This document shows, in pieces, positions 35,493 through 44,858 of a stretch of 64,000 nt of DNA. The stretch's first letter is position 1. Every line of letters starts with the position of its first letter. The notes under the pieces are model-generated. The model worked only from the letters and a program-made list of their open reading frames with translations, was not told the origin of the DNA and ran no database searches. The stretch comes from Nonomuraea typhae (GTDB lineage: Bacteria > Actinomycetota > Actinomycetes > Streptosporangiales > Streptosporangiaceae), in contig NZ_VRLV01000003.1 in the NCBI RefSeq assembly GCF_009760925.1, positions 372,001 to 436,000 of the forward strand, given 5' to 3'. Position numbers and translations under genes: made by a program.

Positions 35493-36899
35493 GTGATCGG
35501 GCAGGACGAGCTCGCCGCGCTGACGCCGCCGGTCGCGATCGCGGCCGCCGCCTTCGCCCTGCTGTGGCTGCTGCAGCTGGTCGCGCGCATCCGCGCCGCC
35601 AAGGGCCCGCGTGTGGGCCGCGCCGCGGCCGCCCCGGAGTTCGAGGGGCTCTCCCCCGCCGTGGTCGACCTGATCACCGAGAACGGCACGCTCACGCACG
35701 AGGCGGCCGCGGCCACGGTGCTCGACCTGGCGGCGCGGGGTCACGCCGGCATCGAGGAGGTCGGCCCCGGCCTCTGCCTGGTACGGCTGCGCCGGGCTCG
35801 GGACAGGGGCGGGCTCAAGCCGTACGAGCTGATGGTTCTGGACCATCTCACCGCGCTGGGCGGCACCGGCGTCGTGGCCACCGAGGCGATCGCCGAGGGC
35901 AGCCGAGAGCTGGGCCGCTGGCGGGACGGCTTCGAGAAGAGCGTGATCGAGGAGGCGCGCGCGCTGGGCCTGACCAGGAAGGCGGGCGGCCCCGGCACCG
36001 GCATGTCGATCACCGGCCTGATCGCCGCCTTGCTGCTGGGCGTGCTGGCGGACCTGACGCTGATGCCCGGGGCGGTGGGCACGCTCACGCCGCACATCCT
36101 GCTGACGGGGCTGGTCGTGACGACCGCCTTCGACAAGCGGCTGGCCGGTGAGCGGCTGACCCGGCGCGGCCGGGCCGCGGCCGCGCATTGGCTCGGCGTG
36201 CGCACGCACCTGCGCGGGATCGCGCACGTGGACGGGCTGCCGTCCGCCGCGGTGACGATCTGGGGCCGGCAGCTGGCCTATGCCGCCGCGTTCGGTCTCA
36301 CGCGCGCGGCGCTGGCCAGCCTGCCCGTGCTGCGCCCGCGCGACGAGGAGCGCGCCTGGTCCGACCACGGCGGGCTCTGGCACCGGGTCCGCATCACCTA
36401 TCCCGGCCAGAACAAGGTGATCACCGGGCTGCTGCTCTTCCTGATCTTCGGCATCTGGGTGGGCAGCGCGCTGGGCGTGAGCATCTGGTACGGCCTGCGT
36501 CCCCTGGGCCCCGACGACCCGCAGCCCTTCATGGTCTCGATGATCATGACGGTGGGCGGCGGGCTCGTCACCCTCGCCTTCATGATCATCGTGGTGCTGC
36601 CGATCGGGTTGATCTACCGCGCGGTGTGGAAGAGCCGGGCCGCCGCCGCCAGGCCGCGCCGGACGCTGGAGGGCCGGGTGATCCGGCTGCACGCGGCCGA
36701 CATCACCGGCAAGCTGTACTACCTGGCCATCGACCACGGCCCGCGGCGCGTGCGGGCGATCCGCGCGCTCGGCAGCCAGCTGACCGGCGTCGCCGACGGC
36801 GACGTGGTCCGGGCGCGGGTGACCCGCGCGGGCTACCTGGCCTCCATCGACGTGCTGGAGCGGCGGCCACGCCCGGACGTCCGCTACCACGACACCTGA
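35493..36899 (+). CDS. DUF2207-type membrane protein, LemA partner
   Basis: 468 residues from a GTG start 2 bases after the LemA stop. One N-terminal segment (about 10-30), a winged-helix-like cytosolic part (residues 50-165, VVDLITENGTLTHEAAAATV), then paired membrane segments near 175-205, 310-335 and 350-375, and a small C-terminal beta domain (RTLEGRVIRLHAADITGKLY). It lacks the large N-terminal extracellular domain of longer DUF2207 proteins. Role unknown. Confidence 0.75.
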   Translation: MIGQDELAALTPPVAIAAAAFALLWLLQLVARIRAAKGPRVGRAAAAPEFEGLSPAVVDLITENGTLTHEAAAATVLDLAARGHAGIEEVGPGLCLVRLRRARDRGGLKPYELMVLDHLTALGGTGVVATEAIAEGSRELGRWRDGFEKSVIEEARALGLTRKAGGPGTGMSITGLIAALLLGVLADLTLMPGAVGTLTPHILLTGLVVTTAFDKRLAGERLTRRGRAAAAHWLGVRTHLRGIAHVDGLPSAAVTIWGRQLAYAAAFGLTRAALASLPVLRPRDEERAWSDHGGLWHRVRITYPGQNKVITGLLLFLIFGIWVGSALGVSIWYGLRPLGPDDPQPFMVSMIMTVGGGLVTLAFMIIVVLPIGLIYRAVWKSRAAAARPRRTLEGRVIRLHAADITGKLYYLAIDHGPRRVRAIRALGSQLTGVADGDVVRARVTRAGYLASIDVLERRPRPDVRYHDT

Positions 36900-36971
36900 G
36901 AGCCGGGCAGAATCCGATCTCCCCCGGTGTTGTCCTGCGCACGGCAATCCACATCAAAGGACGGCGAACGC

Positions 36972-37811
36972 ATGAAATTCGGACTCAAGGTCAACCCGGC
37001 CACCTGGGACGAGGCCACCACCTGGGCGGGCATCGCGCAGGAGGCCGGCTTCGACGGGCTGTGGACCGGCGACAACATGCGCAACCCGCGTGACCCGGCG
37101 ATCGCGGTGCACGACGGCCCCTCGCTGCTGGCGGCCTGGGCGGCCACCACGACCGGGATCGCGATCGGGCTGCTCATCGCCAACGTCGTCTTCCGGCGGC
37201 CGACGGTCCTGGCCAAGCAGGCGGTGACGCTCGACCACATCTCCGGCGGGCGCTTCCAGCTCGGCATCGGCTCCGGCGTGTGGCCGACCGACCACGCGAT
37301 GTCGGGCGTGCCCATGTGGCCGGCGGCCGAGCGGGCGGCACGGCTCGGCGAGTTCACCGGCGTCGTCGAGCGGCTGCTGTCCGGGGACGTCTCCGACCAC
37401 GACGGCCCCTACTACCCGTATCGGGACGCCGCGATGACCCCGCCGCCGGTGCAGCGCCGCCTGCCGCTCATCGTCGCCGCCAACGCGCCCAAGGCCCTGG
37501 CCGTCGTCGCCCGGCACGCCGACGGCTGGGTGACCTTCCCCGGGGCGGCCGCCGAGGAGGACTTCCACCGCGCCTCGGCCGAGCGGATCCGCACCCTGGA
37601 CCGGCTCGTGCGGGAGCACGATCGGGAACCGGTGCGCAAGATCCTGCTCGCCTACGGCGCCGTCACCCCCTGGGCCTCGGCCGACGCCTTCGCCCGGACG
37701 GCCGAGCGTTACGGGGAACTCGGCTTCGACGAGATCGTCGTCTACGCTCCCAAGCCCGGCGAGCGTGCCGTCTTCGACAAGGTGATCGACCGGCTCGGCG
37801 ACTGGCGCTGA
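36972..37811 (+). CDS. LLM-class (F420-dependent-type) oxidoreductase
   Basis: 279-residue TIM-barrel oxidoreductase. KFGLKVNPATWDEATTWAGI, EAGFDGLWTGDNMRNPRDP, and GRFQLGIGSGVWPTDHAMSG are typical of luciferase-like F420 enzymes; ANAPKALAVVARHADGWV is the conserved cofactor-side loop. ATG 36972 is preferred over upstream in-frame codons because AAAGGA precedes it by 10 bases. Substrate unknown. Confidence 0.88.
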   Translation: MKFGLKVNPATWDEATTWAGIAQEAGFDGLWTGDNMRNPRDPAIAVHDGPSLLAAWAATTTGIAIGLLIANVVFRRPTVLAKQAVTLDHISGGRFQLGIGSGVWPTDHAMSGVPMWPAAERAARLGEFTGVVERLLSGDVSDHDGPYYPYRDAAMTPPPVQRRLPLIVAANAPKALAVVARHADGWVTFPGAAAEEDFHRASAERIRTLDRLVREHDREPVRKILLAYGAVTPWASADAFARTAERYGELGFDEIVVYAPKPGERAVFDKVIDRLGDWR

Positions 37812-37872
37812 AGCTTTTCGGCCGCCTCGCTACGTACTACCTCGTGCCACCCTCTCCCGGAGGTGAAGGATC

Positions 37873-38904
37873 ATGCGGGGTCGTCGTGTCCTCTCGGTGG
37901 TTTCCGCGGTGGTGCTCGCCCTGACGGCACCGGTGATCTCTTCCGACCTGCCGACGCCGCGCCAGGCGCTGGAGGTGTTCCGGGACATGTGGGGCCCGTC
38001 CGACTTCCGGCTGCGGGGGGTGGGCACGTGGCAGCCGGAGTCGGTCTGGCATCGGGTGGAGCCGCAGTACGGCTTCGCGCCGGGCACGGACGAGTTCACC
38101 TCCGCCCCGGAGGTGCAGCGCGACCTGATCCCGCTGCGGCTGGAGGTGTTCTCCCGCGAGCGCCGCCACCGCACCGAGTACCAGGTCATCGAGACCGCCA
38201 CCCGCGACGGCAGGGAGATCCCCAACTACTTCCCCGTCTTCTCGGGCACGCCGTCGTCGATGGTCTTCTACAACGCGGTGACGCTCGGGCCGGCCAACGA
38301 GGTGGAGGAACGCTGCCGGGAGTTCGTCAAGGGCGGCCGGCGCTTCCAGCTGTGCCGGGCGATCCACCAGGCGACCGGCGTCACCTACCACGTCAAGGTG
38401 CGGCAGGGAGAGCCGGCGCGGGACCTGCCGGCCGTGCGGGAGGTGCTCGGCGCCTTCCGCGACCAGTGGGGCCGCGACAGCTTCCGCTCACCGGGAGTCG
38501 GCGGCTGGCAGCTCGCCGAGTCGTGGCGGGCGGTGCGGGCGCTGGTCTTCCCCGACGGCGAGAACGAGCTCACGGCCGACCCGGTCGTGCGCACCCCCGG
38601 CCAGGGCGGCTCGGTGACGCTCGACTTCCAGTTCTACCGCAGGACCGTGCCGGGCGGGCCGGACGAGTTCCAGGTCATCCTGCGGGTGAACGACGGCGCC
38701 GCCTTCTCCTTCTTCCCGCCGTTCTTCCGCGGCGCCCCGCCCGAGACCGTCTTCCAGTTCGAGAACCGGCGCACCTTCCCCGACCCGCCGACCAACGAAC
38801 GCCTGCACTCCCGGCCGCTGACCGTCGACGGCAGGGGCTTCCTGGTCGTGCGGGTGGTGCACGCGGGCGGCCGGGTGAACTACTGGGTCGCGGAGAAGCT
38901 CTGA
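37873..38904 (+). CDS. secreted protein with an internal duplication, unknown family
   Basis: 343 residues with a signal peptide (about 1-22) and two homologous halves: residues about 26-175 and 185-340. Matching pairs include ALEVFRDMWGPSDFRLRGVG with VLGAFRDQWGRDSFRSPGVG, TEYQVIETATRDGREIPNYF with DEFQVILRVNDGAAFSFFP, and VTYHVKV with VNYWVAEK. GGAGG lies about 8 bases before the ATG. Two extra cysteines occur only in the first half. No known domain recognised. Confidence 0.75.
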   Translation: MRGRRVLSVVSAVVLALTAPVISSDLPTPRQALEVFRDMWGPSDFRLRGVGTWQPESVWHRVEPQYGFAPGTDEFTSAPEVQRDLIPLRLEVFSRERRHRTEYQVIETATRDGREIPNYFPVFSGTPSSMVFYNAVTLGPANEVEERCREFVKGGRRFQLCRAIHQATGVTYHVKVRQGEPARDLPAVREVLGAFRDQWGRDSFRSPGVGGWQLAESWRAVRALVFPDGENELTADPVVRTPGQGGSVTLDFQFYRRTVPGGPDEFQVILRVNDGAAFSFFPPFFRGAPPETVFQFENRRTFPDPPTNERLHSRPLTVDGRGFLVVRVVHAGGRVNYWVAEKL

Positions 38905-38967
38905 CGGTCAGAGCCATCCGCGTTCCGGTTCAGGGCGAGAGCCGCGCGGGCCGGCCAGTGTGCGGGG

Positions 38968-41900
38968 TCAGCCGCACGGGCGCAGCGGCATCCCCGGGGC
39001 GTAGCGGTGCCACTCCTCCGTGGTGATCACCCTGTCCGCCCGGCGGCAGACCGCGGCGAGCAGGTCGGCGGGACGCCGTGGGATCCGCAGGCCCCAGCCG
39101 GTGAGCTGCGCGTCGGGCCCGAAGGCCACGTGCCGGGTGGGCAGCGCGCCCGTGCCGGGGCCGAGCCGGGTGCGGGTGGCCGCGTCCCACAGCGTCACCC
39201 GCTGCCCCGAGACGGCCAGCGTCGCCCCGTCCTCGCTGAAGGCCAGCCCGAGAACCTCGTCGCCCGCGGGGTACGGCCGGCCGGCGGCTTTCCAGGTGCG
39301 GGGGTCGACGTGCGCCAGCTGGCCCGCCCGGGTGGCGACGACCAGAGTGCGGCCGTCGGGGCTGAAGGCGGCCGCGTCCAGGGCCTGATCGCCGAAGGGC
39401 GTGATCGTGCCGCCGGGCAGGTCGATGCGCTGCGGCTGGGGGCCGAGGACGATCAGGGTGCGGCTGTCGGGGCTGAAGAGGACGTTCTGGCCTTCCTGCG
39501 TGTCCTCATCCGCTATCTGAGTGCCCTTCAGGTCGTAGACGGTGACCCAGCTGAGCCCGGCGGCGCCGCCGGAGTCGTCGGCCACGGCGACGAGCGTGCC
39601 GTCGGGGCTGAGGGCGACGGAGGCGACGGACGTGAACCTCTTCGCCCGGAAGGAGGCGATCTTCCGGCTGCCGGGCACGTCCCACACCGTGACCTCGCCG
39701 GACGCGGTGGCGGTGACCAGCCGGTCGGCCGTCGCGCCGAAGCCGAAGCCGTCCTTCACGCCCAGCCGTACGGGCAGGCGCGAGGCGACGGCGGGCGGGC
39801 GGCTGGTCACCGCGCCGGCGGCGAGCAGGTCGAGGGAGGCGGGGCGGGGCACGGCCAGGAGCGTGCCGCCGGGGCTGGGCGTCCCCTCGTGCTCCTGCGC
39901 GGTCAGGTAGGGGGCGAGGTCGAGGTCGAGCACCGCGCCACTGGCACCGGCCGCGCGCAGCGTGGACGCTCCGGCGAACCACACGTCGTCCACGGCGTCG
40001 GCCGAGGTGTAGGTCGTCACCGGCACGGTGTTCCCGGCCCGCCAGAGGGCGATGCGGCCGCCCGCCTGGGCCACCGCGAAGTGGCGGCCGTCGGAGCTGA
40101 AGGCGGTCCGGGTGGCCGTGCCCCGCGCCTGGTCGTTCCGGTAGCGCTCGGGTGCGAGGCGGCCCGTCGCCCGGTCCATCAGGCGCACGCCGTCGTCGCC
40201 GGAGATGGCCAGCGTCCCGGCGTCGGGGCTGAAGGCCAGGCCGTCGAAGTCGGCGGCGGGCAGGTCGTGCAGCTTGACGCCGTTCTTCATGTCCCAGACG
40301 CCGACGCCGGTCAGCGCGGCGTAGCGGTCGCCGGGCGCGACGGCCGCGTTGCGCGCGGTGCCCGGCACGACGAGCTGCGTGCGTGAGTCCACCGACCACA
40401 GCTGCACGAAGTCCAGGCCCTTGGCCATGAGCACCCCGCCCGACGGGCTGAACTCCAGCGGGGCCATGAGGCCCGGCCACCTGTTCTCCAGGTCCAGGTA
40501 GTCGGAGATCCCTTTCGGGCCGAACACGCCGCCGCTCGGGCGGCCGTCCTGCCACAGCCTGATGCCGTCGAGGCCGCCCACGGCCAGGCGCCGGCCGCCC
40601 GAGGCGACCGCGAGGGCGGTGACCTCCAGGGGCATGCCGCCGATCTCGCCGATGTTCCTGCCTGAGGTCAGGTCCCACAATGTGGCGTTGAAACCGTTCA
40701 GGACCGCCAGCGTGCCGCCGTCGGGGCTGACGGCGATACGGCCGGGCGGCGGGACGAAGCGGCCGAGTTCGATCTGGGCGAGCGCCGCGTGCAGCCCGGC
40801 CCTGGTCTCCAGCAGCGGGGCCAGCCGCCAGGCCGCCGCCGACAGCGCCATCCCCAGCGCCGGGTCCACGGTGCGCAGCTCGGCGGCCCCGGCCACCAGG
40901 TGCCGCGCGTTCACCTCGGTGAGCTGGCGGGCGACCAGCGCGCGCTGGGCCTCGGCCGCGCGCCGCTGGTACTCGGCCACCCCCGTCGCGCTCAGCGCCA
41001 GCACCAGCATGACGGCCAGCGCGACGGTGAGCGCGCGCCGGACGCGTTTGCGGCCCGCCTCGGCCGCCTGGGCGGCGGCCAGGAAGGCGCGTTCGACGGG
41101 CGTGGGAGCCAGCCGTCCGGTGCGGGTGGCGGCCCAGCGCAACGCCTGATCGAGGTGGCTGCCGTGGGGCAGGTCGGCGGGCCGCCTGCCGTACGCCTGC
41201 CAGCGCCCGGCCCCGTCCCCCACCACCCGATATCCCGAAATATCCTCTGAAACCGCCCAGCCGCGTAGCCGGGGCCAGGCCCGCAGCAGGGCCGGGCTCA
41301 TCGCCAGCCGCCCGCCGTCCCGGCCGACGAGGCCCGCCCCCTCGAGGATCGCCGCCACCTGCGACGCCTCCGGGCCCAGCGCCTCGAGCTCGGCCGCCTC
41401 CACCTCGCGCACCGCCTCGCCCGGCACGACGGCCCGCAGCAGGATCTGCGCCACCAGCTCCTGCTGGTCCGCCCGCAGCCCGCCGTACACCCGCTCGGCC
41501 GTCTCCCCGAGCGGCGGCCGGCCGTCGGCCAGCGCCTGCGGCGGCCGGACCTGCGCGGCGACGCGGCTGCCCTGCTCCAGCCCGCTCTCGCCGATCAGCT
41601 CCAGCAGCAGGCCAGCGGCGCTCGGGCGGCGCCCGGGATCCTTGTCCAGCGCCCGCGCCACCAGCCCGCGCAGGGGCGGCGGCACCTCCGACAGATCCGG
41701 CTCGGTGTGCAGATGGGCGTAGATGACGGCCGCGTCGGTCGGCCCCTCGAACGGCGGCCGGGCCGTGGCGGCGAACACCATCACCGCGCCCCAGGCGTAC
41801 ACGTCCGCAGGCGGCCCCGCCCTCTGCCCCCTGAACACCTCCGGCGCCATGTAGGGCGGCGTGCCCGCCACCCCCATCGTGCTGGTCGCGCTCTGGTCCA

Positions 41901-42357
41901 GCACCCGCGCGATCCCGAAGTCGATCACCCGCGGCCCGTCCGGGCCCAGCAGCACGTTGTCCGGTTTCAGGTCCCGGTGCACCACCCCGGCCGCGTGAAT
42001 GGCCGCCACCGCCGTCGCGATCCCGGTCGCCAGCCTGCGCAGCTCGTCCCCTCGGTACGGCCCGCCCGCGCGCACCGCCTGCCGCAGGCTCGGCCCGTCC
42101 ACGAACTCACTCACCAGGTACGGCGGCGCCGCCCGCAGATCGTGGGCCAGCACGCGGGCGGTGCAGAAGGAGGCCACGCGGCTCAGCGCCGCCACCTCCC
42201 GATCCCGCCCGAAGCCGGCGTCCTCGCGCAGCACCTTGACCGCCACCCGGTTGCCGTGCTCGTCGTAGCCCTCGTAGACGACACCCTGACCGCCGGAGCC
42301 CAGCCGGGCCGCGAGCCAGTAGCCGCCGACCTGGACGGGGCGCTCCGGATCGACCAT
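38968..42357 (-). CDS. Ser/Thr protein kinase with WD40-like propeller
   Basis: 1129 residues. Kinase domain at about 12-270: glycine loop LGSGGQGVVYEG, Lys41 in VAVKVL, catalytic HRDLKPDNVL (127-136), DFG at 146-148, APE in YMAPEVF. A helical region (about 290-430) and one membrane segment (ALTVALAVMLVLALSATGVA, about 445) follow, then WD40-like blades to the end (LAFSPDAGTLAISGDDGVRL, AAFSPDGRTLVVATRAGQLA). So the kinase is cytosolic and the propeller probably outside. It lies 53 bases after the ECF sigma gene on the same strand. A close, broken paralogue lies at 60517-62410. Confidence 0.92.
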   Translation of the reverse strand: MVDPERPVQVGGYWLAARLGSGGQGVVYEGYDEHGNRVAVKVLREDAGFGRDREVAALSRVASFCTARVLAHDLRAAPPYLVSEFVDGPSLRQAVRAGGPYRGDELRRLATGIATAVAAIHAAGVVHRDLKPDNVLLGPDGPRVIDFGIARVLDQSATSTMGVAGTPPYMAPEVFRGQRAGPPADVYAWGAVMVFAATARPPFEGPTDAAVIYAHLHTEPDLSEVPPPLRGLVARALDKDPGRRPSAAGLLLELIGESGLEQGSRVAAQVRPPQALADGRPPLGETAERVYGGLRADQQELVAQILLRAVVPGEAVREVEAAELEALGPEASQVAAILEGAGLVGRDGGRLAMSPALLRAWPRLRGWAVSEDISGYRVVGDGAGRWQAYGRRPADLPHGSHLDQALRWAATRTGRLAPTPVERAFLAAAQAAEAGRKRVRRALTVALAVMLVLALSATGVAEYQRRAAEAQRALVARQLTEVNARHLVAGAAELRTVDPALGMALSAAAWRLAPLLETRAGLHAALAQIELGRFVPPPGRIAVSPDGGTLAVLNGFNATLWDLTSGRNIGEIGGMPLEVTALAVASGGRRLAVGGLDGIRLWQDGRPSGGVFGPKGISDYLDLENRWPGLMAPLEFSPSGGVLMAKGLDFVQLWSVDSRTQLVVPGTARNAAVAPGDRYAALTGVGVWDMKNGVKLHDLPAADFDGLAFSPDAGTLAISGDDGVRLMDRATGRLAPERYRNDQARGTATRTAFSSDGRHFAVAQAGGRIALWRAGNTVPVTTYTSADAVDDVWFAGASTLRAAGASGAVLDLDLAPYLTAQEHEGTPSPGGTLLAVPRPASLDLLAAGAVTSRPPAVASRLPVRLGVKDGFGFGATADRLVTATASGEVTVWDVPGSRKIASFRAKRFTSVASVALSPDGTLVAVADDSGGAAGLSWVTVYDLKGTQIADEDTQEGQNVLFSPDSRTLIVLGPQPQRIDLPGGTITPFGDQALDAAAFSPDGRTLVVATRAGQLAHVDPRTWKAAGRPYPAGDEVLGLAFSEDGATLAVSGQRVTLWDAATRTRLGPGTGALPTRHVAFGPDAQLTGWGLRIPRRPADLLAAVCRRADRVITTEEWHRYAPGMPLRPCG

Positions 42358-42410
42358 GGGCGCAGGCTAGCGCCGCGTCCTTGCAGAGCGCTGAACACCC
42401 CGGCCGCGGG

Positions 42411-43580
42411 TCACGGCCGCAGCGTCGCCCGGCGGGCCTGCAGGAACTCCCGCTCCGGCGCCGTGGCCACGAGTTCCAGGGCCTTGCCGTACTCCTCGAC
42501 CGCCTCCTCCAGCCGCCCCAGCCTGCGCAGCAGTTCGGCCCGGGTGGCGGGCAGCAGGTGGTGGCGCGGCAGGTGGACCTCCAGCCCTTCCAGCAGGTCC
42601 AGCCCCCGTTGCGCGCCGCGCGCCTCGGCCACCGCCACCGCCCGGTTCAGCCGGACCACGGCCGAGCCGGTCAGCGCCTCCAGCATGCTGTACAGCTGGG
42701 CGATGGCCACCCAGTCGGTCTCCCGCGCGGTCGCGGCCGAGGCGTGCTCTGCGGCGATGGCCGCCTGCAACTGGTAGACGCCGGGCGGGCCGGGCCGCAG
42801 GATCGCCAGCGCCTGCTTGATCTCCTCGTGGTGCCAGCGGCCGCGGTCCTGCTCGGCCAGGGTGATCAGGCGGCCGCGCCGGTCCAGGCGGGCGTCGCGT
42901 CGGGCGTGATGCAGCATCATCAGGGCCAGCAGCGCCGCCACCTCCCCGTCGCCGGGCATCAGCTCGGCCAGCATGCGGGCCAGCGCGATCGCCTGGACGG
43001 CCGGCTCGGCGCGGATGAGGTCCTCGCCCTCCGCGGCCGCGTACCCCTCGGTGAAGATCAGATACAGCACGGCCAGCACCCCGTCGCGCCGCCCGGCCAG
43101 TTCGGGCCCGGACGGCACCCGGTACGGGATGCCGGCCTGGCTGATCTTCTTCTTGGCGCGGGTGATCCTGGCCGCCATCGTCGCCTCGCTCACCAGGAAC
43201 AGCCGGGCGATCTGCCGGGTGCCCAGGCCGCCGACGCAGCGCAGTGTCAGCGCCACCCGCGCCTCCATCGACAACGCCGGATGGCAGCAGGTGAAGATGA
43301 GGCTGAGCAGGTCGTCGCCCGCCTGCGGCTCGTCGACCACCAGCAGCGGCAGCTTGCGCGCGGCCACCGCGCTGTGGCGCAGGCGCGAGACGGCCCGCCG
43401 GCGGGCCGCGGTCAGCAGCCACGCCGGCGGGTTGTCCGGCACCGGCGGCCAGGCCGCCACGGCCGCGGCGAAGGCGTCCTGCAGCGACTCCTCCGCCAGG
43501 TCCAGGTCGCGCAACTCGGCGGTGAGGATGGCGAGCAGGCGCGCCCAGTGCTCCCGGTATGCCTGCTCGACCGCGTTCAT
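42411..43580 (-). CDS. ECF42-type sigma factor with C-terminal extension
   Basis: 389 residues. Sigma-2 region at about 5-70 (VEQAYREHWARLLAILTAEL, DLAEESLQDAFAAAVAAWP), sigma-4 at about 100-155 (LTLRCVGGLGTRQIARLFLV, EATMAARITRAKKKI), then the ~200-residue helical domain (GVLAVLYLIFTEGYAAAEGE) that marks ECF42. No membrane anti-sigma is needed in this group; regulation is linked to DGPF/YCII proteins, two of which are encoded directly upstream. ATG 43580 overlaps the preceding stop. Confidence 0.92.
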   Translation of the reverse strand: MNAVEQAYREHWARLLAILTAELRDLDLAEESLQDAFAAAVAAWPPVPDNPPAWLLTAARRRAVSRLRHSAVAARKLPLLVVDEPQAGDDLLSLIFTCCHPALSMEARVALTLRCVGGLGTRQIARLFLVSEATMAARITRAKKKISQAGIPYRVPSGPELAGRRDGVLAVLYLIFTEGYAAAEGEDLIRAEPAVQAIALARMLAELMPGDGEVAALLALMMLHHARRDARLDRRGRLITLAEQDRGRWHHEEIKQALAILRPGPPGVYQLQAAIAAEHASAATARETDWVAIAQLYSMLEALTGSAVVRLNRAVAVAEARGAQRGLDLLEGLEVHLPRHHLLPATRAELLRRLGRLEEAVEEYGKALELVATAPEREFLQARRATLRP

Positions 43581-43924
43581 CCCGTGTGCTCCACCACCGG
43601 CCGCACTTCCACGATCGGCTCCGGGCAGGCTTTGGCCAGCTCGATGGCCTCGTCGAGGTCGGCGGCCTCGATGATGTAGAAGCCGCCCAGGTGCTCGATC
43701 GTCTCGGCGAACGGGCCGTCGGTGCGCAGCACCTGGCCGTCCTCGCCCTTGCTCAGCTTGAGCGCGGGCCCCGGCTGGGCCAGTTCCTCGCCGCCGAGCA
43801 TGGCATCGCGCTTGATGAGCATCTCGATGTACTCCTCGTGCGCGGCCAGGGACCGCTCCCGCTGCTCCGGTGTGGCCTGGGCCCACGCCTCGGCGTCGCC
43901 GTACAGCAACAGCGCGTACTTCAT
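43577..43924 (-). CDS. YCII/DGPF-domain protein
   Basis: 115-residue protein with the ferredoxin-like YCII fold: MKYALLLYGDAEAWAQATPE, the signature TDGPFAETIEHLGGFYIIEA and DLDEAIELAKACP. The DGPF motif is present at about residue 71. Such proteins accompany ECF42 sigma factors and are thought to sense or modulate them. It is coupled by 4-base overlaps to the YCII gene before and the sigma gene after. Confidence 0.92.
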   Translation of the reverse strand: MKYALLLYGDAEAWAQATPEQRERSLAAHEEYIEMLIKRDAMLGGEELAQPGPALKLSKGEDGQVLRTDGPFAETIEHLGGFYIIEAADLDEAIELAKACPEPIVEVRPVVEHTG

Positions 43925-44253
43925 GCCGGCACCCCCCTGATCACCACGTCGGACGGCATCGGCGTGGCCAGCTCGATCGCCTCCTCCAGGCTGCCGGCCT
44001 CGACGACCATGTAGCCGGAGATCTGCTCCACCGTCTCGGCGTAGGGGCCGTCGGAGATGAGGACCTGGTCGCCGTTCTTGCGGATGGTCGTGGCGCTGGA
44101 GGAGTGGGCCAGCTCGTGGCCGCCGAGGGCGGCGCCCCTGCCGGTCAGGAACGCGTCGTAGGCGCCCCACCTCTCGTACACCGCGGCGCGTTCCTCCGGC
44201 CCGGCCTCCGCCCACGGTTGCTCGTCGCCGACGACGAGCAGCACGTATTTCAT
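43921..44253 (-). CDS. YCII-domain protein, DGPY variant
   Basis: 110-residue paralogue of the next gene: MKYVLLVVGDEQPWAEAGPE, SDGPYAETVEQISGYMVVEA, SLEEAIELATPMP. DGPF is replaced by DGPY. GGGAG lies 7 bases before the ATG, the strongest ribosome site inside the cassette, and a promoter-like TGTCGA-N17-CGTC lies 25 bases upstream, so this gene can also start its own transcript. Confidence 0.92.
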   Translation of the reverse strand: MKYVLLVVGDEQPWAEAGPEERAAVYERWGAYDAFLTGRGAALGGHELAHSSSATTIRKNGDQVLISDGPYAETVEQISGYMVVEAGSLEEAIELATPMPSDVVIRGVPA

Positions 44254-44858
44254 GTTCTCTCCCTTCCTTCACCGCCATGACGCGCGGGCGGCGCGGGAAT
44301 CGACAACGCCCGCAGAAATTCTCGCGGATCGTCGGCGAACAATCGGATATGCCGCGCCTGTCCGGTACGGCCCAGCGGCCGGATCAGCGTGACCGGCTGC
44401 GACAGCTCCAGGGTGAGGTTGGTGCGCGCGTCCACGACCAGCTCCAGCCGGTCGCCGTCCACGGTGATGTGGCCCGATTCGTGGATGCGGGCGCCGGCGC
44501 GGGCGGCCACGATGAGCTCGCGGGGGATGCGCAGGTCGAAGGCGGCGCCGTGGCGCAGCCGTACCTCGTGCTCGCCCACCACGTGCGGCCGGGTGCGCGC
44601 GGCGGCGATCATGCCGAGCATGGACAGCACGAAATAGACGTGCAGGACGGTCAGGATCGGCCAGCCCAGCCACAGCTCCAGCGCCACCCCCTCCAGGACG
44701 ACGCCGAACAGGAACATCCACATCGTCAGCCCGCCGCCCCCGTGGTACGGCAGGGCGACCATCCCGTGGCCCACGCCGTGGCGGCGGCCGGTGACCCAGT
44801 AGGCCAGGCTGGCCAGGGCGCGCAGCTCGTGCGCCAGCATGCGGCGCACGACCCTCAC
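44250..44858 (-). CDS. membrane protein of the MerR-ECF42 cassette
   Basis: 202 residues from GTG 44858, which overlaps the MerR stop (GTGA), and ending in an ATGA overlap with the YCII gene. Two membrane segments at about 47-66 and 70-92 (MWMFLFGVVLEGVALELWLG, PILTVLHVYFVLSMLGMIAA), then a soluble beta-rich C-terminal domain (about 105-190, GHITVDGDRLELVVDARTNL). No family recognised; position suggests sensing or a target of the sigma factor. Confidence 0.75.
   Translation of the reverse strand: MRVVRRMLAHELRALASLAYWVTGRRHGVGHGMVALPYHGGGGLTMWMFLFGVVLEGVALELWLGWPILTVLHVYFVLSMLGMIAAARTRPHVVGEHEVRLRHGAAFDLRIPRELIVAARAGARIHESGHITVDGDRLELVVDARTNLTLELSQPVTLIRPLGRTGQARHIRLFADDPREFLRALSIPAPPARHGGEGRERT
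44279..44305 (-). promoter_or_regulatory. internal ECF42-like promoter
   Basis: On the minus strand TGTCGA (44305-44300), 17 bases, CGTC (44282-44279), within the end of the membrane-protein gene. The -35/-10 pair matches the ECF42 promoter motif as I recall it (TGTCGA and CG[A/T]C). It would drive the two YCII genes and the sigma gene, giving autoregulation. Confidence 0.65.
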
